Positions 47,578 through 59,197 of a DNA stretch of 64,000 nt are shown in pieces. Position numbers and translations under genes: made by a program. The stretch is from Gemmobacter sp. (GTDB taxonomy: Bacteria > Pseudomonadota > Alphaproteobacteria > Rhodobacterales > Rhodobacteraceae): assembly GCF_034676705.1 (NCBI RefSeq), contig NZ_JAUCBS010000013.1, positions 2,832,501-2,896,500 on the forward strand. The letters are read 5' to 3'. Each line of letters begins with the position of its first letter. Position 1 is the stretch's first letter. The notes under the pieces are model-generated. The model saw nothing but the letters and a program-made list of their open reading frames with translations. It was not told the DNA's origin and did not search any database.

Positions 47578-47612
47578 GAACATTCCCCCGGAAGCCGCAC
47601 AGCTTGGCGGCG

Positions 47613-47641
47613 TTGACACCTTGCGGGCAGCCCCTTACATC
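47613..47641 (+). promoter_or_regulatory. Candidate sigma-70 promoter for secA
   Basis: A perfect -35 TTGACA (47613-47618), a 17-base spacer, then TACATC (47636-47641) as a -10 box with 3 of 6 matches. Transcription from here would give a leader of about 155 bases containing the tandem hairpins. Confidence 0.5.
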
Positions 47642-47736
47642 GCGAGGGTCGCGTGGCGGGGATGCCTGCTCCTGAGCGTTGTTCTAGGCAAGCCGGGAGA
47701 CATGGGCAAGCCCGGGCCACACGCACGGCGGATCAC

Positions 47737-47800
47737 GAACGGCGGCGCCGTTCACAGAGGACGTGACTGAACGGCGGTGCCGTTCAATGGGGACGTGAAA
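47737..47800 (+). repeat. Tandem 32-bp hairpin repeat in the secA leader
   Basis: Two adjacent 32-base units at 47737-47768 and 47769-47800. Each starts with a palindrome (gaacggcggcgccgttc and gaacggcggtgccgttc) followed by CA, a purine-rich AGGAC or GGGAC and GTGA. The second unit ends 3 bases before the secA ATG, so its hairpin and purine tract cover the ribosome-binding region. A short GTG frame (47763-47798, 11 codons) runs through the second unit. Confidence 0.7.
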
Positions 47801-47803
47801 GAC

Positions 47804-50491
<2,688 letters not shown>

Positions 50492-50580
50492 CCGGCCGAT
50501 TGTTTCCCCACCGCTGCCATTCTGTCGCCGCTTTCCATCGCCAATCTGCCCACCAGACCGAAAGGTGATGGAGCGGGCAG

Positions 50581-51514
50581 ATGAACAGGCAACGGATCAT
50601 CCGGGTGGCGGCAATCGTGGCAGTGGCCGGGGCGACCGGCTTTGTCATGCAGTCGCAGGACAAGGCGCAACAGCGCATCGCCGCCGTGGTCGAACCGCCG
50701 GCCGGCCCGGCCATCGTGCCGCAGGCGGCTGCGGCCCTGCCCCCAACGCTGGTGGCCGCCCCCCCCCGTCACGGCTGCGACGGCCGCCATCGCGGTGGCG
50801 GTGGCCGCGCCGGCACCGGCGCCCGAACCCGTCGCGCCGCCCCCCGCTACGGCCAAGCCCGCCTGTTCCGATGACATGGCGCTGATCGCGCAACCGGGCG
50901 CCATGCTGGATCTGGGCCTGCTGGCAACCTGCCGTCCCGATCAGCGCGTGCTGATCCGCCATGGCGGCCTGGTGATCACCGGCCGCACCTCTTCGGCCGG
51001 CACGCTCATCGCCTCGGTCCCCGCCCTGGCCAGCCCCGCCGAGGTGACCCTGGCCTTTGCCGATGGCACCGAGGTGAGCCAAACCGTCACCGTCCCGGAT
51101 CTGGCGGATTTCGACCGTTTCGGCGTGCAATGGATGGAAGGCGATGCCTTCCAGCTTCATGCCTTTACCCCCGCCACGGGCGGCGAGGTATTCGGCGACA
51201 CCACCCCGCGCCCCGGCCCCGCCGGCGGCTTCCTGACCCGCCTGGGCGATCCCACCGCCCCTCGCCCCCTGCTGGCCGAGGTCTATACCTATCCGGCCAA
51301 ACTGCGCGCCCTGTCGGGCGACGTGGCGCTGAACATCGAATCCGCCATCACCGCCACCACCTGCGGCCGCGAGGTTCTGGGCGAAACCCTGCAACTGAGC
51401 GCCGGGCGCCTGACCCTGCGCGACCTGACGATCGAGATGCCGGGCTGCGACGCGATCGGTGAATATGTGGTCTTGCCGAATCCCGTGGCACCAGAGAAGC
51501 TCGCCTCCAACTAG
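50581..51514 (+). pseudogene. Secreted protein of unknown function, broken at a C9 run
   Basis: A start at 50581 gives an N-terminal membrane or signal helix (IIRVAAIVAVAGATGFVM) and an Ala/Pro-rich linker. A run of nine C (50759-50767) shifts the frame. With eight C the frame continues in the second frame (about 250 residues) to 51514, giving a protein of about 310 residues. The rest is a Cys-containing beta-rich domain I do not recognise. Similar genes sit next to secA and an OmpA gene in related genomes, as I recall. It could be a real pseudogene, a phase-variable gene or a sequencing error. Confidence 0.6.
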
Positions 51515-51533
51515 GGGCAAACCCGGGCAGATC

Positions 51534-53003
51534 ATGCGTGCTTCACCTCGCGCGGCGGCCATCACCGCCGCGCTTTCGCTTTTCAATACCACGCCGGTAC
51601 TGGCGCAGGATGCCACGCTGACAGCGCGCAGCGGCGGGCTGTCGGTATCGGGCCGGCTGATCAGCCATGATGGAACGGTATACCGGATCGACACCGAATG
51701 GGGCCGGCTGACGGTGGATGCCGCTGCGGTCGACTGCACCGGGCCGGGCTGCCCCGACCTCATGCGCTTTGCGCCCGAGCTGCGGCTGGCCGTCGAACCC
51801 TGGCTTGCCGACCGCCTGCTGCGCCCGCTGGCGCACAGCTTTGCCCGGGCCGAGGGGCTGTCTCTGGACGATACCGGCGATCTGCTGGAACTGATGCAGG
51901 GCGATCGCGTGCAGCTGCGCATCCGCCTTTTGCCGCTGGGCGGCCCCGCGGGCCCCGTGCTGGCCACCGGCGATGCCGATGCCGCCCTGGCCGTCGCCGA
52001 GCGCAGCGGCCGCTTGATCGCGCAGCTGCCGCTGACCCTCGCCAGCGCCCCCGATGCGCCCGCCGGCCCGCTTCCGCTGCCGGCGCTGCGCAACCAGCGC
52101 GGCACCGGGGGGGGCTGGGACATGCTGGGGGCAATGGCACAGCCGTTGGTCTGGCACACGCTGGCCTCCGGCAGCACGCTGGACCAGGCGACATCGCTGG
52201 CACTGGGGCCACTGCGCGCCGATGCCGCCCGCAGCACAACGCCCGACACCTTGGCAAACGCGCTGCGCCGCGACCCCTGGGGTCTGGCCCTGCTGCCGCT
52301 ACCGCTGCCCGATGGGCTGGTGCCGCGCCAGATCATCCAGGGCTGCGGGCTGATCGCCGACCTGTCCGCCTTTGCCGCCGCCGCAGGCGACCATCCGCTG
52401 CTGATGCCGGTGTCCTGGATCGAGGCGGGCCATCGCCTTCCGCCGATCGCCCGCGCCTTTGCCGACCATCTGAGCCAGCCTGCCGGCCAGCGCGCGCTGG
52501 CGGCCGCGGGCCTGCAGGCCCCATCGGTGCTGCTGCGCCAGCCGCTGACCGCCGCCGGGATCCGCCTGACCAATGCGCTGGCCGATCCCAACCCCGATCT
52601 GTCGCTGGCCGACCGGCAGGCCGCACTGGCCCTGCTGGCCCCGGCCGACCGGCTGGCAATGACCTTTCGCCTGGATCCCCGCAGCGGCGGGCTGGACGCG
52701 GCATCGCGGGGGGCGCTGGACGGCCTGTCGGCGCATCTGGCCAGTGGCGCCTTTGCCGGGCACGATATCCTGCTGGTTGGATTTTCCGACAGCGCAGGCC
52801 CGGCGCGCGACAACCTGGCGCAAGGCGAGGCCCGCGCCCAGGCGCTGCGCGATGCCCTGCTGGCAACGACGCCCGACCTGCCGCCGGGCACCACCCTACG
52901 CGCCGAATCGCTGGGCGAGGCGATGCCGATTGCCTGCAACGATACCGCCGAAGGCCGCCGCCTGAACCGCCGGGTCGAGGTCTGGCTGCGCCCCACACGG
53001 TAG
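51534..53003 (+). CDS. OmpA-family protein with substrate-binding-like N-terminal part
   Basis: A 489-residue protein. An N-terminal signal peptide (about residues 1-25, ending TPVLAQD) is followed by about 340 residues that resemble periplasmic phosphate-type substrate-binding domains. The C-terminal 110 residues are an OmpA-like peptidoglycan-binding domain: HDILLVGFSDSAGPARDNL and RRLNRRVEVWLR. It probably anchors to peptidoglycan. The ATG at 51534 is preferred over the upstream frame. It follows the frameshifted gene by 19 bases and may share its operon. Confidence 0.8.
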   Translation: MRASPRAAAITAALSLFNTTPVLAQDATLTARSGGLSVSGRLISHDGTVYRIDTEWGRLTVDAAAVDCTGPGCPDLMRFAPELRLAVEPWLADRLLRPLAHSFARAEGLSLDDTGDLLELMQGDRVQLRIRLLPLGGPAGPVLATGDADAALAVAERSGRLIAQLPLTLASAPDAPAGPLPLPALRNQRGTGGGWDMLGAMAQPLVWHTLASGSTLDQATSLALGPLRADAARSTTPDTLANALRRDPWGLALLPLPLPDGLVPRQIIQGCGLIADLSAFAAAAGDHPLLMPVSWIEAGHRLPPIARAFADHLSQPAGQRALAAAGLQAPSVLLRQPLTAAGIRLTNALADPNPDLSLADRQAALALLAPADRLAMTFRLDPRSGGLDAASRGALDGLSAHLASGAFAGHDILLVGFSDSAGPARDNLAQGEARAQALRDALLATTPDLPPGTTLRAESLGEAMPIACNDTAEGRRLNRRVEVWLRPTR

Positions 53004-53034
53004 ACCAGCCACAAGACCAGCACCCACAGCCCCC

Positions 53035-53805
53035 TCACAGGTAGCCCTGCGACCGAAAGCTCGTCTCGCGTGAGCGGCCGACAATGATGTGGTCATGCAG
53101 CACCAGCCCCAGCGCCTCGGCCGCGTCGCGGACGCGGTGCGTCATCACGATGTCGGCCTCGGACGGGGTCGGGTCGCCAGACGGATGATTATGAACCAGA
53201 ATCAGGGCGCTGGCATCCAGTTCCAGCGCGCGCTTCACCACCTCGCGCGGGTAGACGGGCACATGGTCCACCGTGCCGCGGGCCTGTTCCTCATCCGCGA
53301 TCAGCACATTCTTGCGATCCAGGAACAACACGCGGAACTGTTCGGTCGCGCGATGCGCCATCGTGGTGTGGCAATAGTCCAGCAGCGCATCCCAGCCCGA
53401 CAGCACATGCCGGTTCAGCACCCGCGCCCGCGCCAGCCGGGCAGCCGCCGCCTCGACCAGCTTCAGCTCGCAGATCACCGCCTCCCCCACCCCCTCCACG
53501 GTTTCCAGCCGGGTGGGCGGGGCCGAGATCACGCCGTTGAAATCGTGGAACGCCGCCAGCAGCCGATGCGCCAGCGGCTTGACATCCTGCCGGGGGATGG
53601 CGCGGAACAGCACCAGTTCCAGCAATTCGTAGTCGGGCAGCGCCGCTGCCCCGCCCGTCATGAACCGCGCCCGCAACCGCGCGCGATGATCCTTGATATA
53701 CGACGGCAACCGCGCGCCGCGATCCAGCGCGACGCCCGCAGCCTCCTCCGATCCCGAGGCGGGCATGAACAGCGGTAAGGGGGTTTCGGCGAACTGTCGG
53801 GTCAT
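53035..53805 (-). CDS. radC: RadC-family JAMM-domain protein
   Basis: A 256-residue protein. Helix-hairpin-helix segment near VEGVGEAVICELK is followed by the RadC JAMM motif HNHPSGDPTPSEAD (H-x-H...S..D) that would bind zinc. The biochemical role of RadC is still unclear, and the old repair assignment is doubtful. The ATG at 53805 is used rather than a GTG at 53811. It is convergent to the OmpA gene. Confidence 0.92.
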   Translation of the reverse strand: MTRQFAETPLPLFMPASGSEEAAGVALDRGARLPSYIKDHRARLRARFMTGGAAALPDYELLELVLFRAIPRQDVKPLAHRLLAAFHDFNGVISAPPTRLETVEGVGEAVICELKLVEAAAARLARARVLNRHVLSGWDALLDYCHTTMAHRATEQFRVLFLDRKNVLIADEEQARGTVDHVPVYPREVVKRALELDASALILVHNHPSGDPTPSEADIVMTHRVRDAAEALGLVLHDHIIVGRSRETSFRSQGYL

Positions 53806-53939
53806 GCCCACCAGTCTGCCGCAAGAGGATGAACAAGCGGTTAACGCGCCCTTTCACCCTTTCTGAAATACCCTCGGGTGGGTGCAGGGAGGGGCCGAGG
53901 CCCCGCCCTGCCGGGGGGTGCGGGGGGCTGGCCCCCCGC

Positions 53940-55085
53940 TTATCTTTTGCCGTCCCAGAAACTTTTCACCTTGGAAAAGAAGCTGGTGCCTTCGGGATTG
54001 TTGTCCTCGGACAGGCGGTCGAACTCCATCAGCAGCTCGCGCTGGCGCGCGGTCAGGTTGACGGGGGTTTCCACCGCCAGTTCGATCAGCATGTCGCCCG
54101 TGCCCCCCCCGCGCAACGCGGGCATGCCCTTGCTGCGCAGGCGCATCTGCTTGCCGGTCTGGCTGCCGGCGGGCACCTTCACCTTGGACCGGCCACCGTC
54201 GATCGTCGGCACCTCGACCTCGCCGCCCAGCGCGGCGGTCGAGATCGAGACGGGCACGCGGCAATACAGATGCACGCCGTCGCGCTGGAAGATCGGGTGG
54301 TCCTTCACCTCGATGAAGATGTAAAGATCGCCGGTCGGCCCACCGCGCAGGCCCGCCTCGCCTTCACCGGCCAGCCGGATCCGCGTGCCGGTTTCCACCC
54401 CGGCGGGGATGTTGACCGACAGCGTGCGTTCCTTTTCCACCCGTCCGGCGCCCCCGCAGGCCCGGCAGGGGTTCTTTACCGTCTGACCGGCCCCGCCGCA
54501 GGTGGGACAGGTGCGTTCGATGGTGAAAAAACCCTGCTGCGCCCGCACCTTGCCCAGGCCCGAACAGGTCGGGCAGGTCACGGGTTCGGCCCCGCCCTCG
54601 GCCCCGCTGCCGTGGCACGACTCGCAGGCCACCGCCGTCGGCACCGAGATGGTCTTTTGCGCGCCCTTGAACGCCTCTTCCAGCGTCACGCGCATGTTGT
54701 AGCGCAGGTCGGATCCGCGCTGCGCCCGCGACCGGCCGCCCTGACCGCCGCGCCCGCCCATGAAATCGCCGAACAGATCCTCGAACACGTCGGAAAACGC
54801 GCTGGCGAAATCGCCCTGCTGGTTGAACCCGCCGCGCGCACCGCCACCGCCCATGCCGCCCTCGAAGGCGCCATGGCCGAAACGGTCGTAGGCCGATTTC
54901 TTCTGATCGTCCTTCAGGACGTCATAGGCCTCGTTCACTTCCTTGAACTGAGACTCGGCGTTCGGGTTGTCCTGGTTGCGGTCGGGGTGCAGTTCCTTGG
55001 CCTTTTGCCGATAGGCCTTCTTGATCTCGTCGGCCGAAGCCCCTTTCGAGACGCCCAGCACCTCGTAGAAGTCACGTTTTGCCAT
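53940..55085 (-). CDS. dnaJ: Chaperone DnaJ
   Basis: A 381-residue co-chaperone. The J domain has HPD at residues 33-35. A Gly/Phe-rich region follows, then the zinc domain with four CxxCxGxG repeats (CESCHGSG, CPTCSGLG, CPTCGGAG, CRACGGAG) and the C-terminal substrate domain. It stimulates DnaK ATPase. It is downstream of dnaK on the same strand, separated by an 11-bp hairpin. Confidence 0.98.
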   Translation of the reverse strand: MAKRDFYEVLGVSKGASADEIKKAYRQKAKELHPDRNQDNPNAESQFKEVNEAYDVLKDDQKKSAYDRFGHGAFEGGMGGGGARGGFNQQGDFASAFSDVFEDLFGDFMGGRGGQGGRSRAQRGSDLRYNMRVTLEEAFKGAQKTISVPTAVACESCHGSGAEGGAEPVTCPTCSGLGKVRAQQGFFTIERTCPTCGGAGQTVKNPCRACGGAGRVEKERTLSVNIPAGVETGTRIRLAGEGEAGLRGGPTGDLYIFIEVKDHPIFQRDGVHLYCRVPVSISTAALGGEVEVPTIDGGRSKVKVPAGSQTGKQMRLRSKGMPALRGGGTGDMLIELAVETPVNLTARQRELLMEFDRLSEDNNPEGTSFFSKVKSFWDGKR

Positions 55086-55110
55086 CGTCTACCCCTTTGG
55101 GCCAAGGCAA

Positions 55111-55138
55111 GGGGGCGGTCCCTTTCAGGACCGCCCCC
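55111..55138 (-). terminator. Intercistronic hairpin between dnaK and dnaJ
   Basis: GGGGGCGGTCC and GGACCGCCCCC form a perfect 11-bp stem with a 6-base loop. It may partially terminate or stabilise the dnaK mRNA so that DnaK is made in excess of DnaJ. Confidence 0.65.
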
Positions 55139-55155
55139 GCCTGCGCCCGCCCATG

Positions 55156-57060
55156 TCAGCGGCGCTTGCGGTCTTCGCCAAGGTCTTCGAAGTCGGCATC
55201 GACGATATCGTCATCGCCGCCCTGGCGCGGGCCGTCGCTTTCCGCTTCGGTGGTCTGGGCCTTGTAGATCGCTTCGCCCAGCTTCATCGCGGCTTCGGTC
55301 AGGTTCTGCATCGCGCCCTTGATCTTGCCGACGTCGTTTCCGGCCAGCGCATCTTCCAGCGGCGACATGGCGAATTCGATCGCCTCGACCGTCGAGGGAT
55401 CCACCTTGTCGGAATGCTCCGCCAGCGACTTCTTGGTCGAATGCAGCAGGCTTTCGCCCTGGTTCTTCGCCTCGACCAGTTCCTTGCGGGCCTTGTCGGC
55501 TTCGGCATTCGCCTCGGCATCGCGGACCATCTGGTCGATCTCGGCGTCGGTCAGACCACCCGAGGCCTGGATGGTGATGCGCTGTTCCTTGTTCGTGCCC
55601 TTGTCCTTGGCCGAAACCGACACGATGCCGTTGGCGTCGATGTCGAAGGTCACCTCGATCTGGGGCATGCCGCGCGGCGCCGGGGGGATGTTTTCCAGGT
55701 TGAACTGGCCCAGCAGCTTGTTGTCGGCCGCCATTTCCCGTTCGCCCTGGAACACGCGGATGGTCACCGCGTTCTGGTTGTCCTCGGCGGTGCTGAACAC
55801 CTGGGATTTCTTGGTCGGGATCGTGGTGTTGCGGTCGATCAGGCGGGTGAACACGCCGCCCAGCGTTTCGATGCCCAGCGACAGCGGGGTCACGTCCAGC
55901 AGGACCACGTCCTTCACGTCACCCTGCAACACGCCGGCCTGGATCGCGGCGCCCATGGCGACCACTTCGTCCGGGTTCACGCCCTTGTGGGGTTCCTTGC
56001 CGAAGAACTTGGTCACTTCCTCGATCACGCGGGGCATGCGGGTCATGCCGCCGACCAGAACCACCTCGTCGATGTCGCCCTTGGACAGGCCGGCATCCTT
56101 GAGCGCGGCGGCGCAAGGTTTCATCGAGGCCTTGATCAGGTCGTCGACCAGCGATTCGAGCTTGGATCGCGTCAGCTTCATCACCAGGTGCAGCGGCTGC
56201 CCGGTGTTGCGGTCCATGCTGATGAACGGCTGGTTGATCTCGGTCTGCTGGCTGGACGACAGTTCGATCTTGGCCTTTTCCGCCGCCTCTTTCAGGCGTT
56301 GCAGGGCCATCTTGTCCAGCGTCAGGTCGACGCCGTGTTCCTTGCGGAACTCGTCGGCCAGATACTGGACGATCCGCATGTCGAAATCTTCGCCACCCAG
56401 GAAGGTGTCGCCGTTGGTGGATTTCACCTCGAACAGGCCGTCGTCGATTTCCAGGATGGTGATGTCGAAGGTGCCGCCGCCGAGGTCATAGACCGCGATC
56501 GTCTTGGTTTCCTTCTTGTCCAGACCATAGGCCAGCGCGGCCGCGGTCGGTTCGTTGATGATGCGCAGCACCTCAAGACCAGCGATCTTGCCGGCGTCCT
56601 TGGTGGCCTGACGCTGGGCATCGTTGAAATAGGCCGGGACCGTGATCACGGCCTGCGTAACGGTTTCACCCAGATAGCTTTCGGCGGTTTCCTTCATCTT
56701 TTGCAGGATGACGGCCGAGATCTGCGCCGGGCTGTATTTCTCGCCGCGCGCTTCAACCCAGGCGTCGCCGTTGCCGCCATCGACGATGGCATAGGGCACC
56801 AGCTTCTTGTCCTTGGCAACGGCCGGGTCGTTGGTGCGACGGCCGATCAGGCGCTTGACGGCAAAGATGGTGTTGGTGGGGTTGGTCACGGCCTGCCGCT
56901 TGGCGGGCTGGCCGACCAGACGTTCACTATCCGTGAACGCAACAATCGAGGGCGTGGTGCGCGCCCCTTCCGAATTCTCGATCACACGGGGCTGCGACCC
57001 GTCCATGATGGCGACGCAGCTGTTCGTCGTGCCGAGGTCGATACCGATGACTTTGGCCAT
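55156..57060 (-). CDS. dnaK: Chaperone DnaK (Hsp70)
   Basis: A 634-residue Hsp70. The signature IGIDLGTTNSC is at the N-terminus, and VYDLGGGTFD and the peptide-binding domain VLLDVTPLSLGIETLGG follow. The C-terminus is acidic but does not end in EEVD, as expected for bacteria. The ATG at 57060 follows AAGGA at 6 bases; the ATG at 57066 has no spacing. A clear RpoH-type promoter lies upstream. Confidence 0.98.
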   Translation of the reverse strand: MAKVIGIDLGTTNSCVAIMDGSQPRVIENSEGARTTPSIVAFTDSERLVGQPAKRQAVTNPTNTIFAVKRLIGRRTNDPAVAKDKKLVPYAIVDGGNGDAWVEARGEKYSPAQISAVILQKMKETAESYLGETVTQAVITVPAYFNDAQRQATKDAGKIAGLEVLRIINEPTAAALAYGLDKKETKTIAVYDLGGGTFDITILEIDDGLFEVKSTNGDTFLGGEDFDMRIVQYLADEFRKEHGVDLTLDKMALQRLKEAAEKAKIELSSSQQTEINQPFISMDRNTGQPLHLVMKLTRSKLESLVDDLIKASMKPCAAALKDAGLSKGDIDEVVLVGGMTRMPRVIEEVTKFFGKEPHKGVNPDEVVAMGAAIQAGVLQGDVKDVVLLDVTPLSLGIETLGGVFTRLIDRNTTIPTKKSQVFSTAEDNQNAVTIRVFQGEREMAADNKLLGQFNLENIPPAPRGMPQIEVTFDIDANGIVSVSAKDKGTNKEQRITIQASGGLTDAEIDQMVRDAEANAEADKARKELVEAKNQGESLLHSTKKSLAEHSDKVDPSTVEAIEFAMSPLEDALAGNDVGKIKGAMQNLTEAAMKLGEAIYKAQTTEAESDGPRQGGDDDIVDADFEDLGEDRKRR

Positions 57061-57166
57061 GTTCATTCCTTCTCAGGCGATGTGCTGGGGCCGAGCCCGT
57101 TGCGGCGCCCCGCCCCGATCCCAGGTCGAATACCGAGGCTAGCCCCGGAACCCTTTCCGAGCGGTA

Positions 57167-57194
57167 TATATGGGGGGGTAAAGGGGGCTGCAAG
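57167..57194 (-). promoter_or_regulatory. RpoH (sigma-32) type heat-shock promoter of dnaK
   Basis: On the minus strand CTTGCAG (57194-57188), a 12-base spacer and CCCCATATA (57175-57167) match the RpoH consensus (CTTGAAA, 11-16 bases, CCCATnT). It lies about 107 bases upstream of the dnaK ATG. Confidence 0.75.
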
Positions 57195-57221
57195 TGTCAC
57201 GCCCCCGTGATTTTCGCCGGC

Positions 57222-58043
57222 TCAGCGCCCGGCGCCCCAGCTGACCGAGGCATGGCGGCGCGTATAGAACTCTGCCATCAGGCCGATCATCAGGCAGGCC
57301 ATCGACACGTAGAACGGATAGCTCAGCGTGGTATGGTGCGGCGTGTAGTTCAGGAACATCTCGCCCCGCGCCTGGTCGATGCAGTGGAACAGCGGGTTCC
57401 AGTCGAACAGCGCAATCATCCAGCCGGGCAACATGTTGACAACGAACATCTTGCCCGATGCGATCATGTTCACCCGCTGGTAGATCAGCGTCAGCATGCC
57501 CACCAGATCGGGCGCCCAGGGCCGCGCCGCCAGCAGCACCATGCCGATGGCCACGCCCGACAGCCAGGTGATCATCATCACCCCCAGCACGCCCACCGGA
57601 TCGTGGATATGCAGCGGCTTGATGGCGGCATGGTAGAAATACAGCACCAGCGCCGCCGACAGGATTTGCAGATACAGCGATGACAGTGCCGCCGAAGTGA
57701 TGGCCACCACCGTGTTCATCGGCGCATGTTTCATCATGGGCGATGTCGGCCCCTCGGCCCCGGAAACCGCACCCACGGTCTTGGTATGAGTCATGAACAG
57801 GAACACGCCCGACATGACATACAGCAGGAAATCCCCCCGGATCGCGATGCGCCGCAGGCCCAGCAGGTCGAACATGACATAAAAGACCGCGACCATCAGC
57901 ACGGTCTGGAAAATGTTGATCAGCAGGCCCAGCACGGCATTGCCGTGGTTCTTGCGGACGTTGCGGACGGTGGCGTGAAAGATCAGTTCCAGCAGATCCA
58001 TCGCGCCGCTGGCACGGGTTCTGCGTTTCTCGATGTGGAACAT
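57222..58043 (-). CDS. ABC-2 type polysaccharide export permease
   Basis: A 273-residue membrane protein with about six hydrophobic helices, resembling KpsM/ABC-2 permeases that export capsule or O-antigen polysaccharides (TVGAVSGAEGPTSPMMKHAPMN and GMVLLAARPWAPDLVGM). The matching ATPase and the kps-type periplasmic genes are not in the window. The gene is divergent from cysQ, across a gap with a tandem 20-bp repeat. The glycosyltransferases downstream suggest a surface-glycan locus. Confidence 0.83.
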   Translation of the reverse strand: MFHIEKRRTRASGAMDLLELIFHATVRNVRKNHGNAVLGLLINIFQTVLMVAVFYVMFDLLGLRRIAIRGDFLLYVMSGVFLFMTHTKTVGAVSGAEGPTSPMMKHAPMNTVVAITSAALSSLYLQILSAALVLYFYHAAIKPLHIHDPVGVLGVMMITWLSGVAIGMVLLAARPWAPDLVGMLTLIYQRVNMIASGKMFVVNMLPGWMIALFDWNPLFHCIDQARGEMFLNYTPHHTTLSYPFYVSMACLMIGLMAEFYTRRHASVSWGAGR

Positions 58044-58089
58044 GCGCCCCCCGCCTGCCTCGTGACCGCGCCATTCTGGACGCGACTGC

Positions 58090-58129
58090 TTGCCGAACCG
58101 TTTATCACGTTGCCGAACCGTGTATCACG
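58090..58129. repeat. Tandem 20-bp repeat between permease and cysQ
   Basis: ttgccgaaccgtttatcacg at 58090-58109 and ttgccgaaccgtgtatcacg at 58110-58129 differ by one base. The 20-bp period is close to two helical turns, so both copies face the same side and could bind a regulator of either divergent gene. Confidence 0.65.
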
Positions 58130-58194
58130 GGCCATAACCCTAGCGCCGCTTTGCGGCATGATGAAGGCAGGTTTTCAGGCAGGGAAGCGACCGA

Positions 58195-58986
58195 ATGGAT
58201 TTCGACAAGCTGGTTTCAGAGATGCGCCGCCTGGCGCTGGAGGCGGGCGACGCCATCATGGCCATCTATGATTCGCCCGATTTCGACGTGCGGTCCAAAT
58301 CCGACGCCAGCCCCGTGACCGCCGCCGACGAGGCCGCCGATGCCCTGATCGCCGCCGGCCTGCGCGCGGCCTTCCCCGATGTGACGCTGATCACCGAGGA
58401 ACAGGCCGCCAGCCATGCGCTGACCGCCAGCACCTTCCTGATCGTCGATCCGCTGGACGGCACCAAGGAATTCGTGCAGCGCCGCGGCGATTTTACCGTG
58501 AACATCGCCTATGTGGAAAACGGCGTGCCGCTGCGCGGCGTGGTCTATGCCCCGGCCAAGGGGCGGTTGTTCTACACCATCGCCGACGGCACCGCGGTTG
58601 AAGAATCCGGCGCCTTTGCCAGGGACACGGCCGGCCCGGTCACTCCGCTGAAGGTGTCGGCTCCCGACAATGGCGCGCTGATGGTGGTGGCCTCTAAGTC
58701 GCACCGCGACCAGGCGACCGATGATTACATTGCGAAATATGCCGTCAAGGACATGACCAGCGCCGGGTCGAGCCTGAAATTCTGTCTGGTGGCCACCGGA
58801 GAGGCCGATCTTTACCCGCGCCTGGGCCGCACGATGGAATGGGACACCGCCGCCGGCGATGCCGTGCTGCGCGGCGCGGGCGGCCATGTGGTGCGGTTCG
58901 ATGACCATACGCCGCTGGCCTATGGCAAGCAGGGCTGGGACAATCCCTTCTTCATCGCCTACGCGCCCGGCGTGACGCTGAAATAG
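58195..58986 (+). CDS. cysQ: 3'(2'),5'-bisphosphate nucleotidase CysQ
   Basis: A 263-residue enzyme of the inositol monophosphatase superfamily. The metal-binding motifs are EEQAASH and DPLDGTKEFVQRRGDF, as in CysQ, and the later EWDTAAGDAV. It hydrolyses PAP (3'-phosphoadenosine 5'-phosphate) formed by sulfotransferases and sulfate assimilation. GAAGCGACCG precedes the ATG. Its position beside a glycan locus that ends in a sulfotransferase gene is suggestive. Confidence 0.92.
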   Translation: MDFDKLVSEMRRLALEAGDAIMAIYDSPDFDVRSKSDASPVTAADEAADALIAAGLRAAFPDVTLITEEQAASHALTASTFLIVDPLDGTKEFVQRRGDFTVNIAYVENGVPLRGVVYAPAKGRLFYTIADGTAVEESGAFARDTAGPVTPLKVSAPDNGALMVVASKSHRDQATDDYIAKYAVKDMTSAGSSLKFCLVATGEADLYPRLGRTMEWDTAAGDAVLRGAGGHVVRFDDHTPLAYGKQGWDNPFFIAYAPGVTLK

Positions 58987-59011
58987 GCATCAATCCGCTT
59001 GTCGCCGCAGC

Positions 59012-59045
59012 GCAGCAATGCCACCCCCAAGCAGGGTATTGCTGC
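59012..59045 (+). terminator. Hairpin after cysQ
   Basis: GCAGCAAT (59012-59019) and ATTGCTGC (59038-59045) form a perfect 8-bp stem; inner ACCC/GGGT can extend it. It has no T run, so it may be a terminator or an operator. Confidence 0.35.
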
Positions 59046-59197
59046 ATGGCGGACGACTGGTTAGATCTGCCATCGCGCCAGTGTCGCGCAGCCTCCATAT
59101 TTCCGCCCGATTTCCATGATCTGACGGCGGATGGAGTATATTCAGGCCGGGGCAATGCGCCCACAGGTGCGGGTCAAGAAACCGAGGACCATTTGAG

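Noticed and set aside
47777..47803. Upstream GTG as secA start
   Set aside because: It lies inside the leader hairpin and adds residues not found in SecA; the ATG at 47804 gives the family N-terminus.
50645..53038. 797-residue minus-strand frame across the OmpA-family gene
   Set aside because: Ser/Ala/Arg-rich antisense shadow; the plus-strand frame carries a signal peptide and an OmpA domain.
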